Positions 34,278 to 42,465 of a DNA stretch of 64,000 bases are shown here, in pieces. This DNA is from Embleya scabrispora (GTDB lineage: Bacteria > Actinomycetota > Actinomycetes > Streptomycetales > Streptomycetaceae). Location: positions 6,262,001 to 6,326,000 of the forward strand of contig NZ_MWQN01000001.1 in the NCBI RefSeq assembly GCF_002024165.1, given 5' to 3'. Below the pieces are notes generated by a model. The model searched no databases and was not told the DNA's origin. It saw only the letters and a list, made by a program, of their open reading frames with translations. Position 1 is the first letter of the stretch. The number at the start of each line of letters is the position of its first letter. Both the position numbers and the translations under genes were made by a program.

Positions 34278-35165
34278 ATGCCCACCGTTCACCTCACCAC
34301 GGGCCTGCCCGCCTCCGGCAAGACCGGCCTGGCCCGGGGCCTCGACGCGCTCCGGTTCAGCCTGGACGACTACCGGGCGATGATGCGCCGCGACAGGTCG
34401 ACCTGGAACGGCGACCTGGAGAAGATCGCCGTCGAGGCGATGATCCGCTCCGCGCACGCCGCCGTCGAAGGCGGCCGCGACATCGTCGTCGACAACACCC
34501 ACCTGACCGCGAACCTCCCCGGCAGATACAAGGACGCGTTCCCCACCGCGGTGTTCCGCGTGCACGACCTCATGGCCGTGCCCGTCGAGGAGTGCATCCG
34601 CCGCGACGCCGAACGCGAACAACCCGTCGGCGAGGACGTCATCCGCAACCTCCACGCCCGACACGTCAAGGCCACGCGCAACGGGTGGCGCCTGACCGAC
34701 GCGTGGATGAACGACCGCCACACACCCGATCCGTACATCCCCGACACCAGCCTGCCCACGGCGGTTCTGTGCGACATCGACGGAACCCTCGCCCTGAACG
34801 AGAGCGGACGGGGACCCTACGACTTCCACCGGTGCGGGGAGGACACCGTCAACCGGGCCGTTGCCGACGAACTTGCCCTGCACGACCGCGCCAACCACAT
34901 CATCGTCCTGCTCTCCGGCCGCGGCTCCGAGTACCGGCCCGAGACCGTCGCGTGGCTCGCAGCCCACGGCATCGCCTACGACGAACTGTGGATGCGCCCC
35001 CTGGGGGACTTCCGCCGCGACGACCTCGTCAAGGCCGAGCTGTTCGACAAGCACGTGCGCCACCGATTCGCCGTGCGCTTCACCCTCGACGACCGGGACC
35101 GCGTCGTGGCGCTGTGGCGCCGCATGGGAATCCCCACCTGGCAAGTCAACTACGGCGCGTTCTGA
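34278..35165 (+). CDS. pnkp: T4-type polynucleotide 5'-kinase/3'-phosphatase
   Basis: 295 aa. The N-terminal kinase has P-loop GLPASGKT (residues 9-16) and FSLDDYR carrying the catalytic Asp; VVDNTHLT and the lid region ECIRRDAEREQPVGEDVIRN... continue the kinase fold. The C-terminal HAD phosphatase has CDIDGTLAL (residues 164-172) with the nucleophilic Asp. It converts 2',3'-cyclic or 3'-phosphate and 5'-OH ends to 3'-OH and 5'-phosphate for ligation. Domain order is the same as in T4 Pnkp. Confidence 0.92.
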   Translation: MPTVHLTTGLPASGKTGLARGLDALRFSLDDYRAMMRRDRSTWNGDLEKIAVEAMIRSAHAAVEGGRDIVVDNTHLTANLPGRYKDAFPTAVFRVHDLMAVPVEECIRRDAEREQPVGEDVIRNLHARHVKATRNGWRLTDAWMNDRHTPDPYIPDTSLPTAVLCDIDGTLALNESGRGPYDFHRCGEDTVNRAVADELALHDRANHIIVLLSGRGSEYRPETVAWLAAHGIAYDELWMRPLGDFRRDDLVKAELFDKHVRHRFAVRFTLDDRDRVVALWRRMGIPTWQVNYGAF

Positions 35166-35189
35166 TACGCCCCGACGAACGGAGCCGAC

Positions 35190-35363
35190 GTGGACGACGT
35201 CGAACGGGTCCGCGACGTGGTCGCGTGGATCCGCGCCGAGGCGCGGAAGCGGCGATCGAGTTGCGTCCCCTGGTTGCAGATCGCCGACAAGATCGACCCC
35301 GACAAGGCCGGCGACCCGAACCACCGCGGCCTGCGCTCGTACTGGGATCAGGTGAGGGAGTGA
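35190..35363 (+). CDS. Small protein (57 aa)
   Basis: GTG start with GAACGGAGCC upstream and stop overlapping the next GTG. The sequence (VDDVERVRDVVAWIRAEARK, then CVPWLQIADKIDPDKAGDPN) is helical and charged with G/C-biased third positions. Function unknown. Confidence 0.55.
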   Translation: MDDVERVRDVVAWIRAEARKRRSSCVPWLQIADKIDPDKAGDPNHRGLRSYWDQVRE

Positions 35364-35743
35364 ACTCCTGGCATCACGCCCAGTCGTCCGCCCGCAAATG
35401 GGGCGGCGAACCCGACGTCTACCTGCCGATTCACGAACTGATCGACTCAAGCAAACGCGTGATCGGCGACGTCCGACACCGCTCGCTCTACCACCACACC
35501 GCCGGGGTCTGGCTTTGCCAGGAGGTGTTCGGCGTGACCCTCGACGTCCCCCGGCGACACGGCACACTCCGGGTCCCCGTGCGGCTCGTCGCCGAACAGC
35601 ACGTCCTCGAAGACCTCGGATGGCTCCCCAGCCCCGCCGACTACCTCGACGGCATGCCCATCAAGCCCTGGATGTCCGGCAGCCGGCGCAAGTCCGTCCC
35701 CCTGTCCCACCTACTCCTCGACCCGCCCGGAGACCCCAAGTGA
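35360..35743 (+). CDS. DUF6915-like protein (127 aa)
   Basis: GTG coupled start. NSWHHAQSSARKWGGEPDVY and LPIHELIDSSKRVIGDVRHR followed by SLYHHTAGVWLCQEVFG resembles, from memory, the DUF6915 family (WHHA...SS...G...YLPIHE...D.SK). Three His in the conserved core suggest metal binding. Biochemical role unknown; common in bacterial mobile elements. Confidence 0.6.
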   Translation: MNSWHHAQSSARKWGGEPDVYLPIHELIDSSKRVIGDVRHRSLYHHTAGVWLCQEVFGVTLDVPRRHGTLRVPVRLVAEQHVLEDLGWLPSPADYLDGMPIKPWMSGSRRKSVPLSHLLLDPPGDPK

Positions 35744-36234
35744 GCACCGAACACCGCACTTTCCTCGGCCTCGTCGTCAAAGGCGACATCACCCGAGGCA
35801 AACGTGCGGAGCAGCGGCCCCTCGAAGAACTCCAGCCGCTCCTCCAGGCCGTCCTCGACGACCCGACCATCATCGAGTTCGGGTGGCGGCAATACACCCC
35901 GTACTTCGCGGACGGCGATGTGTGCGAATTCGGCGTCCACGGACTCTGGTTCCGCACCGACATCGACGACGAGGACGCGAGCACGTGGGACCTGGAGGTC
36001 TTCGGGCACCCCAGCCTCGGCGAGGAGCCGGGTACTTGGGACGAAACCGCGAGGGACTACGTGGTCGGACCCTACGAAGGACCCGACAAGGCTCGGTACG
36101 AGCGCTGCCGCAACCTTGCATCCGCAATCACCGACAGCGCCTTCGAACACGTCCTGCTCGCGGCGTTCGGGGACCACGCCCAGGTGACGGTCCGCAAGGA
36201 CGGCATCGAAGTCGAGACCTACGAACACGAATGA
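35740..36234 (+). CDS. Hypothetical protein (164 aa)
   Basis: GTG overlapping the upstream stop. The sequence has long beta-rich parts (EFGWRQYTPYFADGDVCEFG, then LWFRTDI) and an acidic pI; no motif recognised. Similar proteins are described as hypothetical in mixed phage and host contexts. Confidence 0.55.
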   Translation: MSTEHRTFLGLVVKGDITRGKRAEQRPLEELQPLLQAVLDDPTIIEFGWRQYTPYFADGDVCEFGVHGLWFRTDIDDEDASTWDLEVFGHPSLGEEPGTWDETARDYVVGPYEGPDKARYERCRNLASAITDSAFEHVLLAAFGDHAQVTVRKDGIEVETYEHE

Positions 36235-36271
36235 CCCACGGCGAGCAACGGCACGGCTGAACGGAACGCCC

Positions 36272-36949
36272 GTGAACGACACCACCCCCTCCCCGGACGG
36301 ACCCGCCTGCGCCGTCTGCGGCTACGCCCTCCACGGCGACCAACAGGACCGCACCGCCTGCCGCCACTGCGAAACCCGCGTCGACGCGCACCTGGAATCC
36401 CTCCCAGGCCACTACGCGGCACTCGCCGACGCCCTCCTCCCCGGAGCCCACGCCGAGGGGACTCCCGTGTCCGGAACGCGCGTCCCACCACTGCCCGTCC
36501 AGCTCGAGGCGCTGAACCTGCGCGCCCCGGGCGGCATGGTCACGATCCTCACCGAGTGGGAGGACGACTGGCGCCGCCTCTACGGCTGGGCACCCCCAGG
36601 CCCCCGCGGCCGCGCCGAGGAAGCCCTCGACAACACCGTGCGGTTCCTCCGCAACAACCTCGGTTGGGCATGCCGCCAGCACCCGGCCATCGGCGAGTTC
36701 GCCCACGAGATCGGCGACCTCGTCGCACGCAGCAAGGCCGCCTGCGGCAAACGCAGCGACGCCAAATACGTCGGCAACTGCCCAGGCCCCGACGACGAAC
36801 GGCCTTGCGGCGCACGCCTGTACGCCGACCCCTGGATGGACTTCATCCGCTGCCGCCTCTGCCGCTGCGAATGGCCCCGATCCGAATGGATCGGCCTCGG
36901 CATCCGCATGCACGGCGGAACACCCCCCACCGCGAAAAGGATTGCCTGA
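36272..36949 (+). CDS. Zinc-finger protein with two Cys clusters (225 aa)
   Basis: N-terminal CAVCGYALHGDQQDRTACRHC is a CxxC...CxxC knuckle; the C-terminus has NCPGPDDERPCGARLYADPW followed by IRCRLCRCEW, a second zinc site. This two-ended arrangement is a common actinophage protein whose role is not established. GTG start after a gap of 37 bases. Confidence 0.6.
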   Translation: MNDTTPSPDGPACAVCGYALHGDQQDRTACRHCETRVDAHLESLPGHYAALADALLPGAHAEGTPVSGTRVPPLPVQLEALNLRAPGGMVTILTEWEDDWRRLYGWAPPGPRGRAEEALDNTVRFLRNNLGWACRQHPAIGEFAHEIGDLVARSKAACGKRSDAKYVGNCPGPDDERPCGARLYADPWMDFIRCRLCRCEWPRSEWIGLGIRMHGGTPPTAKRIA

Positions 36950-37893
36950 TGGGTCGCGAAGTGCGACGAGTGCCCCTGGACTTCGACTGGCCACTCAACA
37001 GGGTTTGGAGCGGCTACCTCATGCCGGACGAACTTCGAGAAGACCCGTGCCCGGACTGCGAGAGCGGGTGGTCGCCGCACGCCCAACACCTCTACGACCA
37101 GTGGTACGGCAAGGCCCCCTTCGACCCCGCGAGCACCGGCTCGACGCCCCTCCGGCACGAAACCCCCGTCGTGCGCGCGCTCGCCGAACGCAACATCCAG
37201 CACGCCCCCTCGTATTACGGCAGTGGCGAATACGCAATCGTCCGCGAGGCGCGGCGACTCGCAGACATGTGGAACACACAATGGGGCCACCACCTCTGCC
37301 AGGCCGACGTCGACGCACTGGTCACCGACGGTCGGCTGATGGACTTCACCCACACGTGGACCCGCGAAACGGGGTGGCGGAAGATCGAACCTCCCGTCAC
37401 ACCGACCGCCGCAGCAGTCAACGAATGGTCCATAGGCACCCTCGGACATGACTCGATCAATGCACATATCGTGATCCGCGCGCGTTGCGAACGCGAAGGC
37501 ATCGACGACACCTGCCCCACGTGTCAAGGCCACGCCACCGTCGAAACCTACCCCGGCCAGCGAGCCGAAGCCGAGGCGTGGGAGCGAACCGACCCGCCCG
37601 ACGGCGACGGCTGGCAACTGTGGGAGACCGTGAGCGAGGGCTCACCGGTCTCGTCCGTATTCGCGACAGCCGACGAGCTGGCCGAGTGGATGACGCTGCC
37701 CGAGCGCGCAGAACGGCGGCTCTCACTCGACGTCGCGCGACGGTTCGTCGCCGACGGCTGGGCGCCCACGTTCGTGGGCGTGCCCGGCATCGGCCTCCTA
37801 TCGGGAGAGGCGTTCATCGGCGGATTCGCAGACCCCGCCGCAGTGCCCGACGACGCCTCGGACCTGACGGTCGACGGGGAGGAACCCGCATGA
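36949..37893 (+). CDS. Hypothetical protein with internal CxxC pairs (314 aa)
   Basis: The ATG shares a base with the upstream stop. Residues 28-40 (EDPCPDCESGW) and about 185-195 (DDTCPTCQGHATVETYPGQR) each carry a CxxC pair and could form one zinc ribbon. SVFATADELAEWMTLPERAE and SGEAFIGGFADPA recur in actinophage proteins of unknown function. It is downstream of a zinc protein. Confidence 0.55.
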   Translation: MGREVRRVPLDFDWPLNRVWSGYLMPDELREDPCPDCESGWSPHAQHLYDQWYGKAPFDPASTGSTPLRHETPVVRALAERNIQHAPSYYGSGEYAIVREARRLADMWNTQWGHHLCQADVDALVTDGRLMDFTHTWTRETGWRKIEPPVTPTAAAVNEWSIGTLGHDSINAHIVIRARCEREGIDDTCPTCQGHATVETYPGQRAEAEAWERTDPPDGDGWQLWETVSEGSPVSSVFATADELAEWMTLPERAERRLSLDVARRFVADGWAPTFVGVPGIGLLSGEAFIGGFADPAAVPDDASDLTVDGEEPA

Positions 37894-38375
37894 GCGGCCT
37901 CGTGACAGCCCTGACTACGTTCGTTCGCGCCCGGATCGAAGAAGACGAAACCGTCGCCCGCCAGGCAACCCCCGGCCCCTGGCATCAACGCTGGGAAGGC
38001 CAGGAACTCCAGGTCTATGCACCGGGCCAGGCGTACCCGTACAGCGTCGCAACGTGGACCTACCTGATTCACACCGGTCCTCGCGCCGAAGAGGAGCGAG
38101 CCACGTGCAACACCTCGAACTCCGACCACATCACCCGGCATCACCCCCTCCGCGTACTGCGCGAGGCCCAGATGAAGCGCGCCATTCTCGCAGCCCACCC
38201 GATCACCGACCACGTGATCCCGCCCGGCTACGGACCGGGAGGTGAACCGTTCGGGTGCAAGGTCTGCCACGACTGGGATGGCGCCACCGAAGGCCGCGGA
38301 TACTGCGTCACGCTCCGACTCCTGGCCGGCATGTATGTCGACCACCCCGATTACGAGGAAGCCTGGAGACCATGA
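37890..38375 (+). CDS. DUF6221-like protein (161 aa)
   Basis: ATG overlapping the upstream stop. VTALTTFVRARIEEDETVAR, then TPGPWHQRW, SDHITRHHPLRVLREAQMKR and TLRLLAGMYVDHPDYEEAWRP match the actinobacterial DUF6221 layout (Ax ATPGPW; HIA.HDP.RVLR; LRLLA..YADHPDY). Paralogous to the gene at 46788. Function unknown. Confidence 0.7.
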   Translation: MSGLVTALTTFVRARIEEDETVARQATPGPWHQRWEGQELQVYAPGQAYPYSVATWTYLIHTGPRAEEERATCNTSNSDHITRHHPLRVLREAQMKRAILAAHPITDHVIPPGYGPGGEPFGCKVCHDWDGATEGRGYCVTLRLLAGMYVDHPDYEEAWRP

Positions 38376-38689
38376 ACAGCGAGCGCGTCCGGCAACCCTG
38401 TACTTCCGACGCAGCCGGCAGTACAGGGACTCCGACGGCCGCCGACAGGGCGAACCTCGACCCGAAGCCCTGGATCTACAAGGACCACCCCGCGAACGGC
38501 GACTGGTCCACCGAACCCTGGCAGTGGACCATCCCCGGCTGCCCCTGCGACATCGACGGAGGAGACCTTCGGAACCACCACTGGATCATCGTCTACGCCC
38601 ACGCCCTGGCGCACGCCGCACGCTGCCCGGCGATGCCTAGACCGGCCGCGCCAGGCCAGGGCGCAGCCGCTCGAACACCGGATGCCTGA
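38372..38689 (+). CDS. Hypothetical protein (105 aa)
   Basis: ATG coupled start. A short sequence with a C-x-C in WTIPGCPCDIDGGDLRNHHW. The last 17 codons overlap the 3' end of the convergent DNA ligase gene, so the true end may be functional or the frame may have been extended. Function unknown. Confidence 0.5.
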   Translation: MNSERVRQPCTSDAAGSTGTPTAADRANLDPKPWIYKDHPANGDWSTEPWQWTIPGCPCDIDGGDLRNHHWIIVYAHALAHAARCPAMPRPAAPGQGAAARTPDA

Positions 38690-39617
38690 GATACCCGCCC
38701 GACGTCCACCCCGTCGCGCTCACCTCGGCAACCAGCCGCGGCTCCACCCAGCGCGCACCACGACCCTCACTCACCGGCCCCGCGAACGGCGACGTCTCGC
38801 GCGGCACAACCGCGAACAGCTCCGCGAGCTGCCGCTGCTCCGCACCGGACATGCCCGATCCCACGGCCCCGACGAACCGCAACCCGCCGGCCTCGGCAAC
38901 GCCCACCAGGAGCGCACCGGGAACACCACCGGACCGGCCCCGAACCGGCAGCCAACCGCCGATCACCACGTCGATGCGGACCTGGTGCTTGATCTTGATC
39001 CACTCGTCCGAGCGCACCCCGGGCCGGTACGGCGACGTCAGCAACTTGCAGACGATCCCCTCGAAACCCTGCTCCCGCGTCAGCTCGAACGCCCGGCGGC
39101 CGTGGCCCACCGTGTGCGCAGGCGTCGCCCAGCGGGCACCCGCCAGACCCAGGCCCAGCAGTTCGCCGCGGCGCGCCGTGTACGACTCGGTCAAAAGGCT
39201 GCGACCGTCCAGGTGCAGGACGTCGAAGATCATCAGATGTACGGGCGTCGTGCGCGCGAGCCGACCCGCCCTGGCCCCGTCGCGCACGGTCATCCGCGTC
39301 TGAAGGGCCCCGAAGTCGGGGCGGCCCCGCTCGTCCAGGACGACCACCTCTCCGTCGAGAATCGCCGGACGGCGCAGCGAGGCTCCGAGCGCGGCCAGCT
39401 CCGGATAGGTACCCGACGCATCCCGGCCGGTGCGGGTTACCGGGCGCGCCGTCCCGTCGCCCGAGCAATAGACGAGCAGCCGGGCGCCGTCCCACTTGAC
39501 CTCGTAGCCGTAGAGGCCGTCGACGGCTGCCGACGGGAGACGGCCGGGGGAGGCCAGCATCGGGGACAGCCGGGGGAGGCCCACCGGTCCCGCCGCCGAG
39601 GGGCGCCGCGTCGCCAT
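38637..39617 (-). CDS. ATP-dependent DNA ligase (LigC/LigD-ligase-like)
   Basis: 326 aa from the ATG at 39617. Motif I YEVKWDGARLL (adenylated Lys near 39), motif III AILDGEVVVL, IIIa VHLMIFDVLHLDG, motif IV GFEGIVCKLL near 185, motif V SDEWIKIKH, then an OB-like C-terminal part (FVGAVGSGMSGAEQRQLAEL). This matches actinobacterial ATP-dependent DNA ligases used in end-joining or mobile elements. It stands alone on the minus strand and converges on 38689. Confidence 0.85.
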   Translation of the reverse strand: MATRRPSAAGPVGLPRLSPMLASPGRLPSAAVDGLYGYEVKWDGARLLVYCSGDGTARPVTRTGRDASGTYPELAALGASLRRPAILDGEVVVLDERGRPDFGALQTRMTVRDGARAGRLARTTPVHLMIFDVLHLDGRSLLTESYTARRGELLGLGLAGARWATPAHTVGHGRRAFELTREQGFEGIVCKLLTSPYRPGVRSDEWIKIKHQVRIDVVIGGWLPVRGRSGGVPGALLVGVAEAGGLRFVGAVGSGMSGAEQRQLAELFAVVPRETSPFAGPVSEGRGARWVEPRLVAEVSATGWTSGGYLRHPVFERLRPGLARPV

Positions 39618-39684
39618 GCAACGAGCCTCACGCCGCTCGGCCCTCCCCGCACCCGGAGTCGGCCGACCGGGCGACAGCACAGAA

Positions 39685-39714
39685 GAGGGGCGCTCGCCGC
39701 AGCGAACACCCCTC
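39685..39714 (-). terminator. Hairpin terminator of the XRE/DUF397 operon
   Basis: Read leftward, arms of 13 bases (GAGGGGTGTTCGC and GCGAGCGCCCCTC) pair fully counting G-U pairs, with a 4-base loop. It lies just after the DUF397 gene, and resembles the stem-loops that end Streptomyces transcripts. Confidence 0.55.
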
Positions 39715-39723
39715 CCGAACCTC

Positions 39724-39909
39724 TCAACCCAGGCGACCGGCCAACATCGCCCACGCGCCCACCGGCACGACGATCACCGGCGACCACGCGTCCTTGCTGT
39801 CCCGCACACCCACCCCAGTGACCAGGCGCGCGACCTCTACGCAGTAGTCCTGTTCGCTGTGGCGGGACTTTCGCCACTGCGGTACGCGGTTACCTCCAGA
39901 GCCGTACAC
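39724..39909 (-). CDS. DUF397 protein
   Basis: 61 aa. PQWRKSRHSEQDYCVEVARL, then VRDSKD and PVIVVPVGAWAMLAG is the DUF397 signature (W.KSS.S....CVEVA.....V.VRDSK). Paired with an upstream XRE-DUF5753 regulator, the standard Streptomyces arrangement in which the small DUF397 protein antagonises or modulates the regulator. GTG start inside the end of the regulator gene. Confidence 0.85.
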   Translation of the reverse strand: MYGSGGNRVPQWRKSRHSEQDYCVEVARLVTGVGVRDSKDAWSPVIVVPVGAWAMLAGRLG

Positions 39910-40781
39910 ACGTCTCGCCTTCGTCGATCCACCAGTTCCAGTGACGCCTCGGGCGACAGGGCAGCCTCGACCAATCGGTCGAACGTCCTCCGGAACGTAC
40001 CGATGTCGTCCGGCGCGTCGACCAACTGGGACCCCGTCAACTGCTCAAGCCACGCCGCGAAGTGCCCAGGCTCAGTCTCCATCAGAACCATCGGAGACGA
40101 CACCGTCCACGGCGAAGTGAACGGCAGAACCTGGAAGCGCAGCATGGGCCAACGGGACGCCAACATCAGCACGTGCTCCAACTGGTCGGCCAGCACCGAC
40201 AGGCCGCCGATCGGGTGGTACAGCGCGGCCTCGGACACGACGAACCAGGCCGGTACCTCGCGCTCCACGTAGTCCACCGCACGCGCCACCCGGATCCGCT
40301 GCCGCTCTGCGGCCACCTCCGGCAACAGCGTCGGATCCTGCATGTGGATCGTCGCCCACGCACACTGCGGCGACTGCAACGGCCCAGGGAACCGCAGCGT
40401 CTCGAAGCCGAACACGCTCAAAGCACCTTCCTCGAGGCGCATCAGTCGGCGCAGGCGATCGGGCACGCCGTTCAGCAAGTCCCGCATGCCTTCGCCGTAG
40501 CCGTCCTCCTCAGCGTCCATCTCGAAGTCCAGCGGACGAAAGCCGAGTTCGGTGAGCCTGCGCCCGAACATTGCCTCCAGGATGTGCTGGTAGACCGCCG
40601 TGGGCCTCGGCGGATTCGCCGACTCCCACCTGCGGATGTGTCGCACCGACAGACCGACGGGACGACCCAGAACTTTCGCCGCTTCCTCGAAGGCAGCGGC
40701 GAACTCGGCTTGCGAGTACCAGCCCATGGCCAAGCGAGCGGAGACCAGCGCGGGGTTCCCGGGAGTATGGGTGCGGGTCAT
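39837..40781 (-). CDS. XRE-family regulator with DUF5753 domain
   Basis: 314 aa, ATG at 40781 overlapping the GIY-YIG stop. The N-terminal HTH comprises SARLAMGWYSQAEFAAAFEE and VGLSVRHIRRWESANPPRPT. A long DUF5753-like sensor region follows (LEEGALSVFGFETLRFPGPL; VVSEAALYHPIGGLSVLADQ; RFQVLPFTSPW). Such proteins pair with DUF397 partners. Regulates the local operon or host genes; the signal is unknown. Sits in an operon with the GIY-YIG gene. Confidence 0.85.
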   Translation of the reverse strand: MTRTHTPGNPALVSARLAMGWYSQAEFAAAFEEAAKVLGRPVGLSVRHIRRWESANPPRPTAVYQHILEAMFGRRLTELGFRPLDFEMDAEEDGYGEGMRDLLNGVPDRLRRLMRLEEGALSVFGFETLRFPGPLQSPQCAWATIHMQDPTLLPEVAAERQRIRVARAVDYVEREVPAWFVVSEAALYHPIGGLSVLADQLEHVLMLASRWPMLRFQVLPFTSPWTVSSPMVLMETEPGHFAAWLEQLTGSQLVDAPDDIGTFRRTFDRLVEAALSPEASLELVDRRRRDVCTALEVTAYRSGESPATANRTTA

Positions 40782-41314
40782 GACGCCCGTCCCAGGGAGC
40801 TTCGAAGGCTCTGGACTCGCGGCTGCCGGAGGCGCGGGACGCGGTGTTCGCGTGCCAGCGTGCGCAGCGATTCGTAGGTCCACGGGGTCAGAGGGGCAAT
40901 CTTGGTGGCGGAGACACCCGCGCGCATCTCCTCGAGGATGACTTCCTCGAGGCGGGTGCGGGCGGCGGTGAGTGCCTGTTCGGCGAGGTGGTAGTCGGCC
41001 CTGCGGCTGGTGAAGTGTGTGGACGGGGTCCAGGTGCTTCGGCGGGGCGGACGGGCCACCTCGGCGCCGAGTACGCCGGGTGCCACGTTCCATCGGGGCC
41101 GGTCGTGGGCGATCGTCAGTGCCTCGGCGGATTCCGCCTCGTCGCGCGTGTCGAACCACTCGACCTCACGGGTGACGACTTGGCCCCACCAGGGCGACTG
41201 ACTCGTGTGGTCCGCCCAACGCCGGCGGGGGTTGGTGGCGATGCCGACGTAGATGAGTGCGTCGCCGGCGTCGAAGAAGCGGTAGACCGCGGTGCGGCCC
41301 TTGTGCACGGCCAT
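40778..41314 (-). CDS. GIY-YIG nuclease-like protein with C-terminal helical/HTH domain
   Basis: 178 aa. GRTAVYRFFDAGDALIYVGI gives the GIY-YIG strands, RRWADHTSQSPWWG the second Arg/His motif, and the EAESAEAL helix the Glu. Residues 105-170 (HLAEQALTAARTRLEEVILE, then LTPWTYESLRTLAREHRVP) are clearly homologous to the small protein encoded next upstream. Stop overlaps the XRE start (ATGA), so the genes are cotranscribed. Confidence 0.75.
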   Translation of the reverse strand: MAVHKGRTAVYRFFDAGDALIYVGIATNPRRRWADHTSQSPWWGQVVTREVEWFDTRDEAESAEALTIAHDRPRWNVAPGVLGAEVARPPRRSTWTPSTHFTSRRADYHLAEQALTAARTRLEEVILEEMRAGVSATKIAPLTPWTYESLRTLAREHRVPRLRQPRVQSLRSSLGRAS

Positions 41315-41327
41315 GCATGCCTCCGGA

Positions 41328-41615
41328 TCAGCCGGAGGCGGGGCCTCCGGACGGGTCTGACGTGTCCCTGATGGATCGAACGGTGGGTGGTCGCTTCAGC
41401 GGAACGCCGTACTCGCGGGCAATGCCTCGTAGCTTTTCGTGGGACCACGGCACGACCTCGGCGACCTTCTTGGGGCTCGCGTCCGGGTGCCGCAGTTCCT
41501 CGGCTGCGGTCTCGCGCAACTTGGTCTCGGCGAGTGCGAGTGCGGCTTGCGCCGCCTCAAACTCCGCCAGTACCGCGAGGAGCCGAGCGCTCGGTTCGTA
41601 GGTGTCCTTGGCCAT
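41328..41615 (-). CDS. Small helical/HTH protein, partner of the GIY-YIG gene (95 aa)
   Basis: ATG at 41615 chosen as the first Met of the conserved part. AAQAALALAETKLRETAAEE, then VPWSHEKLRGIAREYGVPLK and RPPTVRSI align throughout with the C-terminal domain of the GIY-YIG protein. The PWSxEKLRxIAREYGVP part looks like a helix-turn-helix. First gene of the leftward operon; likely its DNA-binding regulator or antitoxin-like partner. Confidence 0.65.
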   Translation of the reverse strand: MAKDTYEPSARLLAVLAEFEAAQAALALAETKLRETAAEELRHPDASPKKVAEVVPWSHEKLRGIAREYGVPLKRPPTVRSIRDTSDPSGGPASG

Positions 41616-41672
41616 GACGGCATGTTCGCACAACCGGTTTGGCCATTGCGATTGCCCTGCACCGACCATAGA

Positions 41673-41734
41673 TAGGACAGGCGATTTGGTCAAGGTAGCT
41701 TGGTCACTCTTGTTTGGCCAAACTATCTGTCCTA
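41673..41734. promoter_or_regulatory. Divergent operator region with inverted repeats
   Basis: Between the leftward module (start 41615) and rightward gene (start 41781) the DNA is relatively AT-rich. TAGGACAG (41673-41680) is inverted as CTGTCCTA (41727-41734). GTTTGGCCAAAC (41712-41723) is a perfect 12-bp palindrome, and TTTGGCCA also occurs at 41638-41645. These look like regulator binding sites overlapping both promoters. Confidence 0.5.
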
Positions 41735-41780
41735 AACTGGAGTCAGAAGCACCCGGTGATTCCAACCGAAGGGGCCTGCC

Positions 41781-42023
41781 GTGTCCGACACCCTGTTCCG
41801 TTCCGCCGACCTGATCGAGCCTTACGACCTGGTCGTGTACGCGGGTTCGAAGGCCGAGTTCCACGGGTTCTACGAGGCCGTGCCGTGCTTCTGCCGTCAC
41901 TGCATTCACGACTTCGCGCGGGGCCGGAACGACGTGCGGTACGAGTTGGTGGACCCGTGGGGCGAGTCGGCGCAGTTGCGCTGCGTGCGGCGGGCGTCCA
42001 TTCGGCCCGCGCGTCTCGGCTGA
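41781..42023 (+). CDS. Hypothetical protein with Cys cluster (80 aa)
   Basis: GTG at 41781 with AAGGGG upstream. CFCRHCIHDFARG holds three Cys. The sequence MSDTLFRSADLIEPYDLVVY is compact. First gene of the rightward run beyond the GIY-YIG module. Function unknown. Confidence 0.55.
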   Translation: MSDTLFRSADLIEPYDLVVYAGSKAEFHGFYEAVPCFCRHCIHDFARGRNDVRYELVDPWGESAQLRCVRRASIRPARLG

Positions 42024-42102
42024 TCGAACCGGTCCGGGGCGGCGCACCGCCCCGGACTTCCCGAGTCCGTATCCGGTCCACTCGTTCCCGAAGGAGAAGC
42101 AG

Positions 42103-42465
42103 ATGTCTTACGACCTGTTGATGGTTGAGCCGGCCGGCCGCGCGGACGAGGGCTGGTTCAGCATGGCGAGCGGGAACATGGCGGCCGTGCGCGGCGCCAT
42201 GACCGACCTGGGCATGCTCGTGCCGGGCGCGGACGACGTGGACGCGTGGGGTGAGACCGCTCTGCCGGTGGGCATCCCCGTCCACAAGCTGTCGGACAAC
42301 GGTGGTTGGCGGGTGACTCCGCGCGAGATCTCGGCGGCCCTGCTGGCGTACTCGATGGCGTCGCACACGGATCGGGCGACGGCGCGTGGCGTGTACGGGC
42401 GTTGGGACGAGTGGGTGCTGTTCCTGGTGGACGCGTGCGAGACGGGTGGGTTCCGTGTCGAGTGA
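42103..42465 (+). CDS. Hypothetical protein (120 aa)
   Basis: ATG with GAAGGAGAAGC upstream (strong SD). SYDLLMVEPAGRADEGWFSM at the start and a Trp-rich C-terminus (GRWDEWVLFLVDACETGGF). Possibly a small alpha/beta protein. Function unknown. Confidence 0.55.
   Translation: MSYDLLMVEPAGRADEGWFSMASGNMAAVRGAMTDLGMLVPGADDVDAWGETALPVGIPVHKLSDNGGWRVTPREISAALLAYSMASHTDRATARGVYGRWDEWVLFLVDACETGGFRVE

Noticed and set aside
33933-35567. Long leftward frame (544 codons)
   Set aside because: Antisense to the Rnl1 3' end and the whole Pnkp gene, both with complete catalytic motifs; shadow composition.
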